Positions 18,536-27,564 of a DNA stretch of 64,000 nt are shown piece by piece. A model generated the notes under the pieces. The model had not been told where the DNA came from. It saw only the letters and a list, made by a program, of their open reading frames with translations, and ran no database searches. The stretch covers positions 274,645 through 338,644 of the forward strand of contig NZ_BSNN01000008.1 in assembly GCF_030160015.1 (NCBI RefSeq), given 5' to 3'. This stretch comes from Amylibacter marinus (lineage in GTDB: Bacteria; Pseudomonadota; Alphaproteobacteria; Rhodobacterales; Rhodobacteraceae). Position 1 is the stretch's first letter. Each line of letters starts with the position of its first letter. Made by a program: the position numbers and the translations under genes.

Positions 18536-20103
18536 CAGTGCACCGCACCTTTCATTTCCAACATCCCTTGGGATCCTTCAAACAGACCTGCTGCAGCTTG
18601 GGCCGCAGCGCCAGCGATCAGGTCGGTATCAATTCCAAACCAGATACAGGCAATGGCCAGTACCCACATGGGCACCAGCATCAAGAGTGGCGCCTCTTTG
18701 GCGCGGATATCAGTTGCGGGGGCCATCAGGTACATCGCCTCGAATGCGCGCCACACATAAACAACCGCCAACAGGGACGACAGCACCACAGAGACCGCGA
18801 TGGCCAAATACATCGGGTTATCCGGCGCGCGCTCAAATGCTGCCTGCACCAAATACCACTTGGAAATAAAGCCAGCCGTCCCGGGCACTCCGATCAACGA
18901 CAGCCCCCCGATCACCAGCGCCGCCCCCGTCAGGGGCATCTGTCGGCCAAGCCCAGCGATTTGGGCATAAAATGACCCGCCTGCCCGCAGAACAAATGCA
19001 CCCACCCCCATAAACATCAAGGCCTTGGTGATCCCGTGGTTAAACAGGTGCACAATACCCGCCGTCAGGCCCGTCTCGTTTAGGATAGCAACGCCCAGCA
19101 GGATGTAGCCGATCTGTGCCACAGAGGAATAAGCTAGCATGCGTTTGAAATTGGTTTGAAACGCCGCCACGAAAGAGGCCGAGAACATCGCGATAACGGC
19201 CAACGGCAAGAAGATCATCTCCAGCGTATTGGTCGCATAGGTGAATTCTGGGCGGTAAACCGAAAACGTAAAGCGCAGCATCACATAGATTGCCGCCTTG
19301 GTTGCCGTGGCCGCAAGGAATACTGTCACGGCCGAGGGCGCGAATACATAGGCCTTGGGCAACCACAGGTGCAATGGGAACATGGCAATTTTCAGCCCCA
19401 TCCCGACAATCACAAAGGCAAAGCCAGAGCGCACGGTGCGATTGGCGCCCTGATCGGCCAATCGATCTGCGATATCCGCCATATTCAGCGTGCCCGTGGC
19501 CATATAGATCATGCCCAGCCCGATCACAAAGAACGTGGCCCCGATAGTGCCCATGATCAGATAATCGTAAGCCGCCGTTAGTGCGCGGCGATCGCGATCC
19601 GCGCCCATAGCCACCAAAACATAGGTGGAAAGAGAAGAGATTTCCAAGAAAACAAACACATTAAATGCATCCGCCGTGGCGACCATGCCCAACAGGCCCG
19701 TAAAGCACAGCATCCAGCAGGCATAGAACAGCGTGTGATCGCGACGTTTGATCTCGTCGGCCACAGAAATCAGCGCATAGGGTAGAGTGATTGTACCGAT
19801 AAGCGATATCAGCATTAAAACGAAGGCATTGGCCGCATCAATGCGGTATTCGATACCCAAGGGGGGCTCCCAGCCGCCCAACGTATAGGCGATATATCCG
19901 CCATCCTTGACCTGCCACAACAGCATTAGGGATACGATCAAAGATAGAGCCGATGCCACAAAGGCCAAAGGCCAGGCAAGGCGGCGCGAGCCAAGGAATA
20001 CGATTATCGGGCCTGTACAAAACGGGATCAACACCTGTAGCACTGGCAGGTGGTCCATCAACGTGCGTGCGGTATGTTCAACAGTATGAGGTTCAACCGC
20101 CAT
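18535..20103 (-). CDS. mrpD: Mrp antiporter subunit D
   Basis: A 522-residue proton-antiporter-family protein, first of three in the operon and in the canonical position after mrpC. Motifs: FNVFVFLEISSLSTYVLVAMG (transport glutamate in the fifth helix), GLKIAMFPLHLWLPKAYVFAPSAVTVFLAATATKAAIY, and FKRMLAYSSVAQIGYILLG. These match MrpD/NuoM more closely than the two downstream paralogues do. Start and stop overlap the neighbours by one base each (TGATG), typical of a co-translated complex. Confidence 0.88.
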   Translation of the reverse strand: MAVEPHTVEHTARTLMDHLPVLQVLIPFCTGPIIVFLGSRRLAWPLAFVASALSLIVSLMLLWQVKDGGYIAYTLGGWEPPLGIEYRIDAANAFVLMLISLIGTITLPYALISVADEIKRRDHTLFYACWMLCFTGLLGMVATADAFNVFVFLEISSLSTYVLVAMGADRDRRALTAAYDYLIMGTIGATFFVIGLGMIYMATGTLNMADIADRLADQGANRTVRSGFAFVIVGMGLKIAMFPLHLWLPKAYVFAPSAVTVFLAATATKAAIYVMLRFTFSVYRPEFTYATNTLEMIFLPLAVIAMFSASFVAAFQTNFKRMLAYSSVAQIGYILLGVAILNETGLTAGIVHLFNHGITKALMFMGVGAFVLRAGGSFYAQIAGLGRQMPLTGAALVIGGLSLIGVPGTAGFISKWYLVQAAFERAPDNPMYLAIAVSVVLSSLLAVVYVWRAFEAMYLMAPATDIRAKEAPLLMLVPMWVLAIACIWFGIDTDLIAGAAAQAAAGLFEGSQGMLEMKGAVH

Positions 20104-20558
20104 CAGGCCATTCCCCCCATTGCGTTACCATGTTTGGCATTATCTTCGCGGGTCATGTCTTGCTCGATATGGGTAATGTCTTCTTCATCAATGGTATCAA
20201 AGGCCTCGCGGATGCGCACAATCAATGCAAGCCCCAGAGATGTAGTCGCTATGCCCACTACAATGGCCGTTAGGATCAGCACATGCGGCAATGGGTTTGA
20301 ATAGGCGATACCCGCCATGGCCTCGGTATCCACATGGAATTTGTCATCCATGGGCAGGATCGGGGCCGTGCCGCCGCTGACCTTGCCGATGGAAATATAG
20401 AACATGAAAACCGATACCTGAAAGATATTCAGCCCGACGATTTTCTTCACCAGATTGGTTTTATCCACCACGATATAGAGACCCGTCATCATCAATACGA
20501 TAAACAGAAAGTAATGCGCATGGTCGGCCAGAAACCGCAGATCGAACAGCTCAGACAT
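20103..20558 (-). CDS. mrpC: Mrp antiporter subunit C (NuoK-like)
   Basis: A 151-residue protein with three membrane spans, homologous to NuoK/MnhC. The glutamate-poor first helix is followed by KIVGLNIFQVSVFMFYI and by NPLPHVLILTAIVVGIATTSLGLALIVRI, the usual MrpC signature. The charged C-terminal tail (about 35 residues) is typical. The ATG at 20558 overlaps the mrpB stop (TGATG) with GAGGA upstream; a TTG two codons earlier is a less likely start. Confidence 0.9.
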   Translation of the reverse strand: MSELFDLRFLADHAHYFLFIVLMMTGLYIVVDKTNLVKKIVGLNIFQVSVFMFYISIGKVSGGTAPILPMDDKFHVDTEAMAGIAYSNPLPHVLILTAIVVGIATTSLGLALIVRIREAFDTIDEEDITHIEQDMTREDNAKHGNAMGGMA

Positions 20559-21001
20559 CACCAATCCTCATCAGAAATCGCAGGGGGGCGACCCGCAAAG
20601 GCATAGTAGATCGCCACCATCACTCCCGTAACAGTAACGCCCACACCAAATTCAACAATCAACAAACCCCAGTGTTGCCCGTGGGTTGGGTGATGCGGCG
20701 AGAACGCCCCGTAATCTAGATAATCATACCCCAGAAACATCGAAACAACCCCGGTGCCTGCATAGATCAAAACCCCAAGGGCAACCATTTTGTGCACGAT
20801 CCACGCCGGGAACACTTGTTTCACCTTTTCCAGACCAAAAACAATGCCATAGATGATAAAGGCCACAGCCATAATAACCCCAGCCTGAAATCCACCACCA
20901 GGTGAGAAATCGCCGTGGAATTGCACATACAGAGCAAAGACAATGATCGTACCAACCAACAGTTTGGTTACAACGCGCAAAATCAGGTGATGTTGGATCA
21001 T
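20558..21001 (-). CDS. mrpB: Mrp antiporter subunit B (MnhB domain)
   Basis: A 147-residue protein with about four spans and the MnhB signature HGDFSPGGGFQAGVIMAVAFI. MnhB/MbhF proteins sit beside the MrpA C-terminal domain in the complex. Its start overlaps the stop of the DUF4040 gene by four bases. Length is normal for a stand-alone MrpB; in some species this domain is fused to MrpA. Confidence 0.92.
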   Translation of the reverse strand: MIQHHLILRVVTKLLVGTIIVFALYVQFHGDFSPGGGFQAGVIMAVAFIIYGIVFGLEKVKQVFPAWIVHKMVALGVLIYAGTGVVSMFLGYDYLDYGAFSPHHPTHGQHWGLLIVEFGVGVTVTGVMVAIYYAFAGRPPAISDEDW

Positions 21002-21552
21002 TGCTCTTCGCCCTCTTCTTCGCGCCGACGTGCAAGGCCAGACAGCAACAACAGAACCCCGATACCAGCGGTAAAGACAACGCCCGTCTCGCCCAGAGTA
21101 TCAAAGCCGCGATAGCTGGCCAAAATACCCGTAACCGCGTTTGGCACATCGATATCCGTGGGGGTGCGTTCCAGATACAGTGCCGCCACATGGTTCTGGG
21201 CGGGGGTATCCTTGGCCCCGAATGCCGGCATATCCAGCGTACCATAGATCAGGGTGGCCCCCGTAACACCCACCACAATCAGTGGCACCAGCGCATTATG
21301 GCGCGGTTTTTTCTGCACAGGCTTGGTCAAGGCGATAGTGCTCAACATCAATACGGTGGAAATCCCCGCACCCACCGCCGCCTCGGTAAAGGCCACATCA
21401 ACCGCATCCAGCGTAACAAACAGCAATGCCGACAACAGGCTAAAAACACCTGATAACATCACCACCGCAAACAGGCGGTCAATCCGCACAATTGCCAGCG
21501 CGGTTAGCACCAGCATTGTGAACAAAACAAAATTGACGAAAAGCTCGATCAT
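20998..21552 (-). CDS. Stand-alone MrpA C-terminal module (DUF4040/MbhD-MbhE-like)
   Basis: A 184-residue membrane protein. The N-terminal half (FAVVMLSGVFSLLSALLFVTLDAVDVAFTEAAVG) is the DUF4040/MbhD domain with its conserved acidic residues. The C-terminal half, with a long loop containing RGFDTLGETGVVFTAGIGVLLLL, is MbhE-like. In group 1 Mrp systems these modules are fused to the NuoL-like part of MrpA; here they form a separate gene between mrpG and mrpB, as in archaeal Mbh operons. ATGA overlaps occur at both ends. Confidence 0.88.
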   Translation of the reverse strand: MIELFVNFVLFTMLVLTALAIVRIDRLFAVVMLSGVFSLLSALLFVTLDAVDVAFTEAAVGAGISTVLMLSTIALTKPVQKKPRHNALVPLIVVGVTGATLIYGTLDMPAFGAKDTPAQNHVAALYLERTPTDIDVPNAVTGILASYRGFDTLGETGVVFTAGIGVLLLLSGLARRREEEGEEQ

Positions 21553-21878
21553 TTTTCATCCTCTGGTGCGCCATCTCGGGGCTTTAGCCCAGAGACGAGG
21601 GCCGCGTTTGCCACCGCATGTGTTGATGTGGGGCCAGTAATAAACAGGAATACCCCGATCAAGATTAGCTTTACGGTAATCAGTGAAAGCCCGGCCTGCA
21701 GGCACATCCCCAGAAGCAGCAGGATCATGCCGGCGCTATCGGTGACCGAGGCTGCATGCAGGCGCGACCAGAAATCAGGAAAACGCACCGAGCCAATGGC
21801 GCCAATAATAGCAAAGGCCCCGCCCCCCACGATACAAATCCAGCTAAGTATTTCGATCGCCAACAAATACAGGGTCAT
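21549..21878 (-). CDS. mrpG: Mrp antiporter subunit G
   Basis: A 109-residue, three-span protein with the MnhG/PhaG signature: FAIIGAIGSVRFPDFWSRLHAASVTDSAG, followed by a GPTSTHAVANAA segment near the end. It is part of the E-F-G unit and overlaps the neighbours by four bases each. Length is typical. Confidence 0.93.
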   Translation of the reverse strand: MTLYLLAIEILSWICIVGGGAFAIIGAIGSVRFPDFWSRLHAASVTDSAGMILLLLGMCLQAGLSLITVKLILIGVFLFITGPTSTHAVANAALVSGLKPRDGAPEDEK

Positions 21879-22183
21879 TCGTCCACCTCTCGGTTTTCCA
21901 AGATATCCCCAATCGCGCGGTAGCGGAAAAATTTCAAAATCGCGATCGTACCAACAAAATTGATCAAGGCATAGAGCATGGCAATATCCAGAAAATCAGG
22001 CCGCCCTGTCAGAAACCCCAACACTCCGATAAACAGCACCGTATGCGTGCCAAATGAATTCGCCGACAGCACCCGATCATAAAGCGTGGGCCCCGCATAC
22101 AGGCGCACCAAAACCAAAGCCATCGCCACAAACAGGGCAATCGCCCCAATAAGGAACATCAAATCAATTGAGCCGGTTATCAT
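21875..22183 (-). CDS. mrpF: Mrp antiporter subunit F
   Basis: A 102-residue, three-span protein with the MrpF/PhaF signature VRLYAGPTLYDRVLSANSFGTHTV and a last helix ending FFRYRAIGDILE. It overlaps mrpE and mrpG by four bases each (ATGA). Length is typical. Confidence 0.93.
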   Translation of the reverse strand: MITGSIDLMFLIGAIALFVAMALVLVRLYAGPTLYDRVLSANSFGTHTVLFIGVLGFLTGRPDFLDIAMLYALINFVGTIAILKFFRYRAIGDILENREVDE

Positions 22184-22665
22184 GCTGGGGTGCTCTCGGT
22201 TCTGGATACTTGGGTGTCCATTTTGGCGATTTCCGCTTTGTCTTCTGGGCCATAGGAAAGGGCATGCACAAGAAAATAATCATTTTCCAGCTCTACCGAG
22301 ATTGTCCCAGGTGTTAGGGTGATGGAATTGGCGAAAATGGTCTGGCCAAGATCGGTTTTCTGAGAAAACGGTACGCGGAATAGTTTTTGGTTAATAGGCA
22401 TTTCCGGAGAGAGGACAATCTTGGTAACTGCCCAATTAGCCTTGGCAATTTCTACCAGCAACCAGCAGGTATATTTTATCATTTGTAGGGGGCGCAGATT
22501 AATGGTCAGGCGCTCAGCATCGGCGGCATTATCCATACGGCGTACAATCCAAACCGCGAAAACACAGCTGAAAAATCCAAGGCCAACAATGATAGGTTTA
22601 TAGACGCCAGACAAAAGCAGCCACAACACGAACAGAAACATGACGGTTAAAACTGATCTAAACAC
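22180..22665 (-). CDS. mrpE: Mrp antiporter subunit E
   Basis: First gene of the operon, 161 residues. Two or three N-terminal spans are followed by a cytoplasmic MrpE domain with the family motif ANSITLTPGTISVELENDYFLVHAL. The start is a GTG (22665) with AAGGGAA upstream; an ATG eight codons in would cut the first helix short. The 230 bases between this gene and the divergent kpsT hold the promoters for both, but no clear operator was seen. Confidence 0.92.
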   Translation of the reverse strand: MFRSVLTVMFLFVLWLLLSGVYKPIIVGLGFFSCVFAVWIVRRMDNAADAERLTINLRPLQMIKYTCWLLVEIAKANWAVTKIVLSPEMPINQKLFRVPFSQKTDLGQTIFANSITLTPGTISVELENDYFLVHALSYGPEDKAEIAKMDTQVSRTESTPA

Positions 22666-22899
22666 GCGATTCCCTTCCCTTTCGGGTAAGATAAGGTTTT
22701 GCAGATGCGGGGCAAGGGTGTTTTTCGGCCCTTAGCCGCGTTCCTGACGGAGGTTTGGCAAGGGTAATAGGCAGAGTTTACCTAAATTGCTATGGAAAAA
22801 TAAACCAAAATAGAGGGATTGGCTAAACTTGCGAAAACTTGGTTAACACCTTATCTGATACTGGTGTACCGTCTGGCGATTGCACTGCAAGGGATCCGC

Positions 22900-23565
22900 A
22901 TGATTGAATTTCAAAACGTTTCCAAATCTTTTTGGACTGGCCAAACCCGCAAGGTAATTTTGGACAAGTCCTCCTTTGTGATCGAGCCTGGCCAGAGCTT
23001 GGGCATATTGGCGGAAAACGGCACTGGTAAAACCACCCTGATCAATATGATGTGCGGCATCGAGAAACCAGATGAGGGCAAGGTTATTCGCCGGTCTCGC
23101 ATATCTTTTCCCCTAGGGTTTTCAGGCGGAATCGCCCCCAAGCAGTCCGCACAGGAGAATTGTCGTTATATCGCACGCCTTTATGCGTTGGATCCCGATT
23201 ATGTCGAATCTTTTTGCCGCTATATCTGTGATTTTGACGCCTATTTCGAGATGCCGGTTTCCACCTATTCGCGCGGCATGCGCGCTCGGTTTTCATTGGC
23301 GATTTTGCTATCGTTGGACTTTGACTATTACCTCATCGATGAGGGTATGCCCAATTCCACCGATGCGGCATTTAATGCCCGAGCGGGCGAGATTTTAATG
23401 CAGAAACTCCAAAATGCCACCGTAGTGATTGTATCCCATAATGAACGTATTTTAGAAAAATTCGCCCATAAAGCCGCCGTTTTGGGCGATGGGCGGTTAC
23501 AATTTTTTGACTCTTTGGCTGATGCTAAAGAGATCTATGACTATTCTAACGCTGGTTATTTCTAG
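22900..23565 (+). CDS. kpsT: Polysaccharide ABC exporter ATPase, KpsT-like
   Basis: ATPase of ABC-2 type capsule exporters, 221 residues against 219 in E. coli KpsT. The P-loop region is GILAENGTGKTT (35-46); the signature is the KpsT-type YSRGMRAR (124-131) in place of LSGGQ; Walker B ends YYLIDE (D148, E149) and the H-loop is VSHNE. The PLGFSGG segment resembles the PVGLAGG of KpsT. The ATG at 22900 has AAGGGA five bases upstream; an earlier TTG at 22819 is unlikely. No KpsM permease gene is adjacent; kpsE follows. Confidence 0.88.
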   Translation: MIEFQNVSKSFWTGQTRKVILDKSSFVIEPGQSLGILAENGTGKTTLINMMCGIEKPDEGKVIRRSRISFPLGFSGGIAPKQSAQENCRYIARLYALDPDYVESFCRYICDFDAYFEMPVSTYSRGMRARFSLAILLSLDFDYYLIDEGMPNSTDAAFNARAGEILMQKLQNATVVIVSHNERILEKFAHKAAVLGDGRLQFFDSLADAKEIYDYSNAGYF

Positions 23566-23636
23566 CCAGTTTAGCCCTATTAAGGTAAATTCAAATTCCA
23601 GCCTTTACAACGCTGGGAGTAAAACGAAAGAATACC

Positions 23637-25160
23637 ATGAGTGAAGCCGAAGCCCCCAAGGCAGAAACACCTACGGATCAATCCACGCCCAAGGCCCCCA
23701 AGGCAGAGGCTTTGAGCAATGATGCCAACGCACGTCAAGAGATCGAGCGGATCAAGGCCGAAAACCTAAGCGGCCAACAATTGCGCCTTGCGCGCCGTTT
23801 GGCCATCAAACATGCGCTTGAACCCACGTCAGACCTTGATGCAGTGCGCCTATTACGCAAACAGGGTTTAGATCCCTTCGCAGCGCCAGAAATCGACAAA
23901 TCACCCCCGGCCCAAGAGGGTACCCAGCGCCCCAAGAACCTGCCCGCTAAGCGCAAGCGCGCCGAGGTTGGCGCCCCGGGCACGCTGCATCCCATCAATG
24001 ATGCGGCGCGCGCCAAGGCGATCTTAAAAATCCAACGGGATTTGGTACGCCGCCGCCGCCGCCGGATCATTCAATTGGTGGCGCGATTGTCGTTTTTCGT
24101 TTGGCTGCCCACCATTATTGCCGGTTATTATTTCTATGCTGTCGCAACGCCGATGTACTCAGTAAAGTCGGAATTCTCTGTTGAATCCGCCGAGAACCCC
24201 GCGACACCTGTTTCCAGCGGGTTGTTTGGCGGATCTGGGTCTAGCCTGCTGAACCCCAGCGAGTCCGTGGGGGTTCAAAACTTCCTTTCCTCGATTGAGG
24301 CCATGTTAATGCTGGATGAAGAATTGGATTTCAGGGCCGCATTCCAAAGCGAAGATATCGATGCAATCCAGCGTATGGACCAAGATGCATCTAACGAAAC
24401 CGCCTTTAAAACCTATGCGGACAAGGTCTTGGTGGGGTTTGATCAGACCGAGGGCATCATCCGTATGGAAGTTATTGCCCCAACCCCTGATCAGGCGATG
24501 GGATTTTCGCAGGCTCTGCTGGGCTATGCTGAAGATCGCGTTGGCAACCAAACTGAGAGGCTGCGCAATGATCAAGAGGCCGCGGCTCGTCGCCTGTATG
24601 ATGAAGCCGAAGCAAACCTAAACCGTGCCCAAGGCAAGGTTCTTGATCTACAAGAAAAGCGCGGTGTTCTAAGCGCGGAGTTAGAAATCGGTGCGTTGAT
24701 GACCCAGATCACCAACCTAGAGACCATTTTGCTATCGCGCAAATTGTCCTTGGCAGAGCTAAACAACAACACCCGCCCCAATCAGGCTAAGGTAAATGCC
24801 CTTAACAATCAGATCAACGAGCTGGAAAAATCCATTGGCGAATTGCGCGAGGGAATGACCGCAGGCTCTGCGCAAAATTCATCGCTTGCGCGGATCACCA
24901 GCGAACTACAACAGGCCGAAGCCGAGGTTTTATTGCGCCAGACGCTATTGGCTCAATCAGTAACCACCCTTGAAACCGCCAGCATAGAGGCCTCTCGTCA
25001 GACAAAATACCTTGCGCGGAATGTGAACCCTGTGCGCCCCGAGGATCCCGCCTATCCCAAGAAATTTGAGAACACCTTGTTGTCATTCTTGGTTTTTGCA
25101 GGTCTATATCTAATGATATCCCTAACTGGATCCATTCTTCGAGAACAAGTGAGCAACTGA
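23637..25160 (+). CDS. kpsE: Capsule polysaccharide export inner-membrane protein, KpsE/BexC family
   Basis: Polysaccharide co-polymerase/adaptor thought to bridge the inner-membrane exporter to the outer-membrane channel. Of 507 residues, about 145 form an unusual cytoplasmic N-terminus rich in K, A, E and P, with an arginine run (about 138-143). A first span (about 150-170) follows, then a periplasmic domain beginning TPMYSVKSEF with a long coiled coil (about 300-450), and a C-terminal span (about 482-500) after the P-E-D-P-A-Y-P-K motif. E. coli KpsE is about 380 residues, so the extension accounts for the extra length. Confidence 0.87.
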   Translation: MSEAEAPKAETPTDQSTPKAPKAEALSNDANARQEIERIKAENLSGQQLRLARRLAIKHALEPTSDLDAVRLLRKQGLDPFAAPEIDKSPPAQEGTQRPKNLPAKRKRAEVGAPGTLHPINDAARAKAILKIQRDLVRRRRRRIIQLVARLSFFVWLPTIIAGYYFYAVATPMYSVKSEFSVESAENPATPVSSGLFGGSGSSLLNPSESVGVQNFLSSIEAMLMLDEELDFRAAFQSEDIDAIQRMDQDASNETAFKTYADKVLVGFDQTEGIIRMEVIAPTPDQAMGFSQALLGYAEDRVGNQTERLRNDQEAAARRLYDEAEANLNRAQGKVLDLQEKRGVLSAELEIGALMTQITNLETILLSRKLSLAELNNNTRPNQAKVNALNNQINELEKSIGELREGMTAGSAQNSSLARITSELQQAEAEVLLRQTLLAQSVTTLETASIEASRQTKYLARNVNPVRPEDPAYPKKFENTLLSFLVFAGLYLMISLTGSILREQVSN

Positions 25161-25996
25161 TGCAAAAAACCATAACTCTGTCCGATTTTGAAATTGGCAA
25201 TGATCAGCCCCTAACTTTGATCCTTGGGCCATGTCAGTTGGAATCCATTGATCATGCACAAATGATTGCGGGGCAGATGAAAGAGGCCTGTGCGGCGGCG
25301 GGCGCAAATTTCATATTCAAGGGTTCCTTCGACAAGGCCAACCGCACATCCCTAAAGGGCAAGCGCGGGCTGGGTATCGAGAAGGGCCTTGCGGTTATGC
25401 AGGCCGTGAAGGACGCGCTGGATGTGCCTGTGCTAACGGATATTCACACCGCCGAACAATGCGCCGAGGTGGCCAGCGTGGTGGATGTTTTGCAAATCCC
25501 CGCATTCCTATGCCGCCAGACGGATTTGTTGCTGGCCGCGGCGCAAACAGGTGCGATTTTGAACGTGAAAAAGGGCCAATTTCTAGCCCCGTGGGATATG
25601 CATAACGTTGCTGAGAAAATCGCCTCTACTGGGAACCAGCGCCTGATGTTATGTGATCGCGGCACCAGCTTTGGCTACAACACATTAGTGGCGGATATGC
25701 GTGGTCTGCCTGAGATGGCGCGCAACGGCTATCCGGTGATTATGGACGCGACCCATTCAGTGCAACAGCCCGGTGGCCAAGGTGGTTCCAGCGGCGGACA
25801 GCGAGAATTTGCGCCGGTAATGGCGCGCGCGGCGGTCAGCTTGGGTATTGCGGGCGTGTTTATCGAGACCCACGAAGACCCAGATAATGCACCCAGTGAC
25901 GGCCCAAATATGATTCATTTGGATCAGATGCCCGCGCTTATTCATTCATTAATGGAATTCGATAAAACTGCAAAGAAATCGCCCATTAGACTTTGA
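25160..25996 (+). CDS. kdsA: 3-deoxy-8-phosphooctulonate synthase
   Basis: Condenses phosphoenolpyruvate with arabinose-5-phosphate to KDO-8-phosphate, a precursor for lipopolysaccharide and for the KDO linker of group 2 type capsules. The 278 residues include ILGPCQLES (C25), KGSFDKANRTS, DIHTAEQCAEV, CDRGTSFGYNTLVADMRG, DATHSVQQPGG and a C-terminal HEDPDNAPSDGPN. A cysteine at position 25, where E. coli has asparagine, marks the metal-dependent class. The ATG overlaps the kpsE stop by one base, linking it to export. Confidence 0.96.
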   Translation: MQKTITLSDFEIGNDQPLTLILGPCQLESIDHAQMIAGQMKEACAAAGANFIFKGSFDKANRTSLKGKRGLGIEKGLAVMQAVKDALDVPVLTDIHTAEQCAEVASVVDVLQIPAFLCRQTDLLLAAAQTGAILNVKKGQFLAPWDMHNVAEKIASTGNQRLMLCDRGTSFGYNTLVADMRGLPEMARNGYPVIMDATHSVQQPGGQGGSSGGQREFAPVMARAAVSLGIAGVFIETHEDPDNAPSDGPNMIHLDQMPALIHSLMEFDKTAKKSPIRL

Positions 25997-26014
25997 TTCC
26001 TAAAGGACTTTAAA

Positions 26015-27511
26015 ATGCCAAGACCCGAAAATACCGTCGCACAAAACACCTGGGAGTTTTTGCGCGATGCTATGATTACACCCACCGGTTTTCGCGAATA
26101 TGATGCGCGTTGGAAATACCCGAATGATATAAACCTGCCGGGCATTACCGCCTTGGGTCTTGGGCTGGGTACGCAGATGCAGGCCCGTGGGATCGAACCC
26201 GTGATCGCCGTTGGAAATGATTATCGCGAATATTCCCTTAGCATTAAAAATGCGCTGATGTTGGGCCTGATGCAGGCTGGCATCCACGTAAAGGATATCG
26301 GCCCGGCCCTATCTCCTATGGCCTATTTCAGCCAATTTCACCTAAATGCGCCCGCAGTAGCGATGGTCACCGCCAGCCATAATCCCAATGGCTGGACAGG
26401 TGTGAAAATGGGGTTTGAACGCCCCTTAACCCATGGCCCGGACGAAATGGCCGAATTGCGCGATATTGTCTTATCTGGCAAGGGTGTTGCACGCGATGGT
26501 GGCAAATACGAACGTGTAGACGGTGTAAAAGAGGCCTACATCGATGATTTGGTCGGGGATTATAAAATGACCCGCAAATTGCGCGTGGTCTGTGCCACGG
26601 GCAATGGCACCGCCAGTGCTTTTGGCCCAGAGGTTTTGGAACGGCTGGGCGTTGAGGTTATTCATTCCCATACCGAATTGGACTACAATTTCCCACATTA
26701 CAATCCCAATCCCGAAGCTATGGAGATGCTCCATGACATGTCAAAATCCGTCATGGATTCGGGCGCCGATCTGGCGTTGGGGTTTGATGGCGATGGCGAC
26801 CGTTGTGGCGTGGTCGATAACGAGGGTGAAGAGATTTTCGCGGATAAGGTCGGTGTGATCATGGCCCGCGATCTGTCCAAAATCCATCCAAATGCAACCT
26901 TTGTGGCAGATGTTAAATCCACTGGCCTATTTGCATCCGATCCAGAACTGATTGCAAACGGGGTCACTGCGGATTACTGGAAAACTGGCCACAGCCATAT
27001 GAAACGCCGTGTTAAAGAATTGGGTGCATTGGCTGGGTTTGAAAAATCAGGACACTACTTTCTGGCGGAACCCATTGGCCGCGGTTACGATTGCGGCATG
27101 CGCGTTGCCGTGGAAATGTGCAAACTGTTGGATCGTAATCCGGATATGAGCATGGCCGATTTGCGCCGCGCCCTGCCCCAAACATGGGCGACACCAACGT
27201 TATCGCCCTTTTGCCCCGATACCGAAAAATATGATGTGCTAGATCGATTGGTCGCCAAACTGGTCAAATTGGCAGATGATGGTGGTACAATCGCAGGGCG
27301 CGCAATCGAGAAGGTTGTTACAGTAAATGGTGCTCGCGTAATATTGGATAATGGTGCATGGGGATTGGTGCGTGCCAGCTCGAACACCCCAAATTTGGTG
27401 GTGGTGTGCGAAAGCCCCGAAAGCGATGCTGAAATGCGAGCGATTTTTGCAGATGTTGACGCAATCGTGCGCACAGAGAACTCTGTGGGCGAATATGATC
27501 AAAGCATCTAA
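26015..27511 (+). CDS. Phosphomannomutase/phosphoglucomutase
   Basis: Alpha-D-phosphohexomutase of 498 residues, interconverting hexose-6- and hexose-1-phosphates for nucleotide-sugar synthesis. Active-site serine loop TASHNPNG (S121), metal loop DGDGDR (D258, D260, D262), sugar-specificity loop FEKSGHYF and phosphate-binding loop RASSNTP are all present. The sugar loop and overall form fit the AlgC/ManB branch; glucose versus mannose preference cannot be decided. It lies 18 bases after kdsA and supplies the same polysaccharide block. Confidence 0.9.
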   Translation: MPRPENTVAQNTWEFLRDAMITPTGFREYDARWKYPNDINLPGITALGLGLGTQMQARGIEPVIAVGNDYREYSLSIKNALMLGLMQAGIHVKDIGPALSPMAYFSQFHLNAPAVAMVTASHNPNGWTGVKMGFERPLTHGPDEMAELRDIVLSGKGVARDGGKYERVDGVKEAYIDDLVGDYKMTRKLRVVCATGNGTASAFGPEVLERLGVEVIHSHTELDYNFPHYNPNPEAMEMLHDMSKSVMDSGADLALGFDGDGDRCGVVDNEGEEIFADKVGVIMARDLSKIHPNATFVADVKSTGLFASDPELIANGVTADYWKTGHSHMKRRVKELGALAGFEKSGHYFLAEPIGRGYDCGMRVAVEMCKLLDRNPDMSMADLRRALPQTWATPTLSPFCPDTEKYDVLDRLVAKLVKLADDGGTIAGRAIEKVVTVNGARVILDNGAWGLVRASSNTPNLVVVCESPESDAEMRAIFADVDAIVRTENSVGEYDQSI

Positions 27512-27564
27512 AATCTCTTGATAAAAAACGCGCAAGCAGGCATATCCGCCAAAAGTCTTGGGAT

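Noticed and set aside
15015..20564. Complex I or hydrogenase membrane module
   Set aside because: The E-F-G-B-C genes are Mrp-specific and there are no hydrophilic NuoB/C/D/I or hydrogenase subunits, so a Mrp-type antiporter is the better reading.
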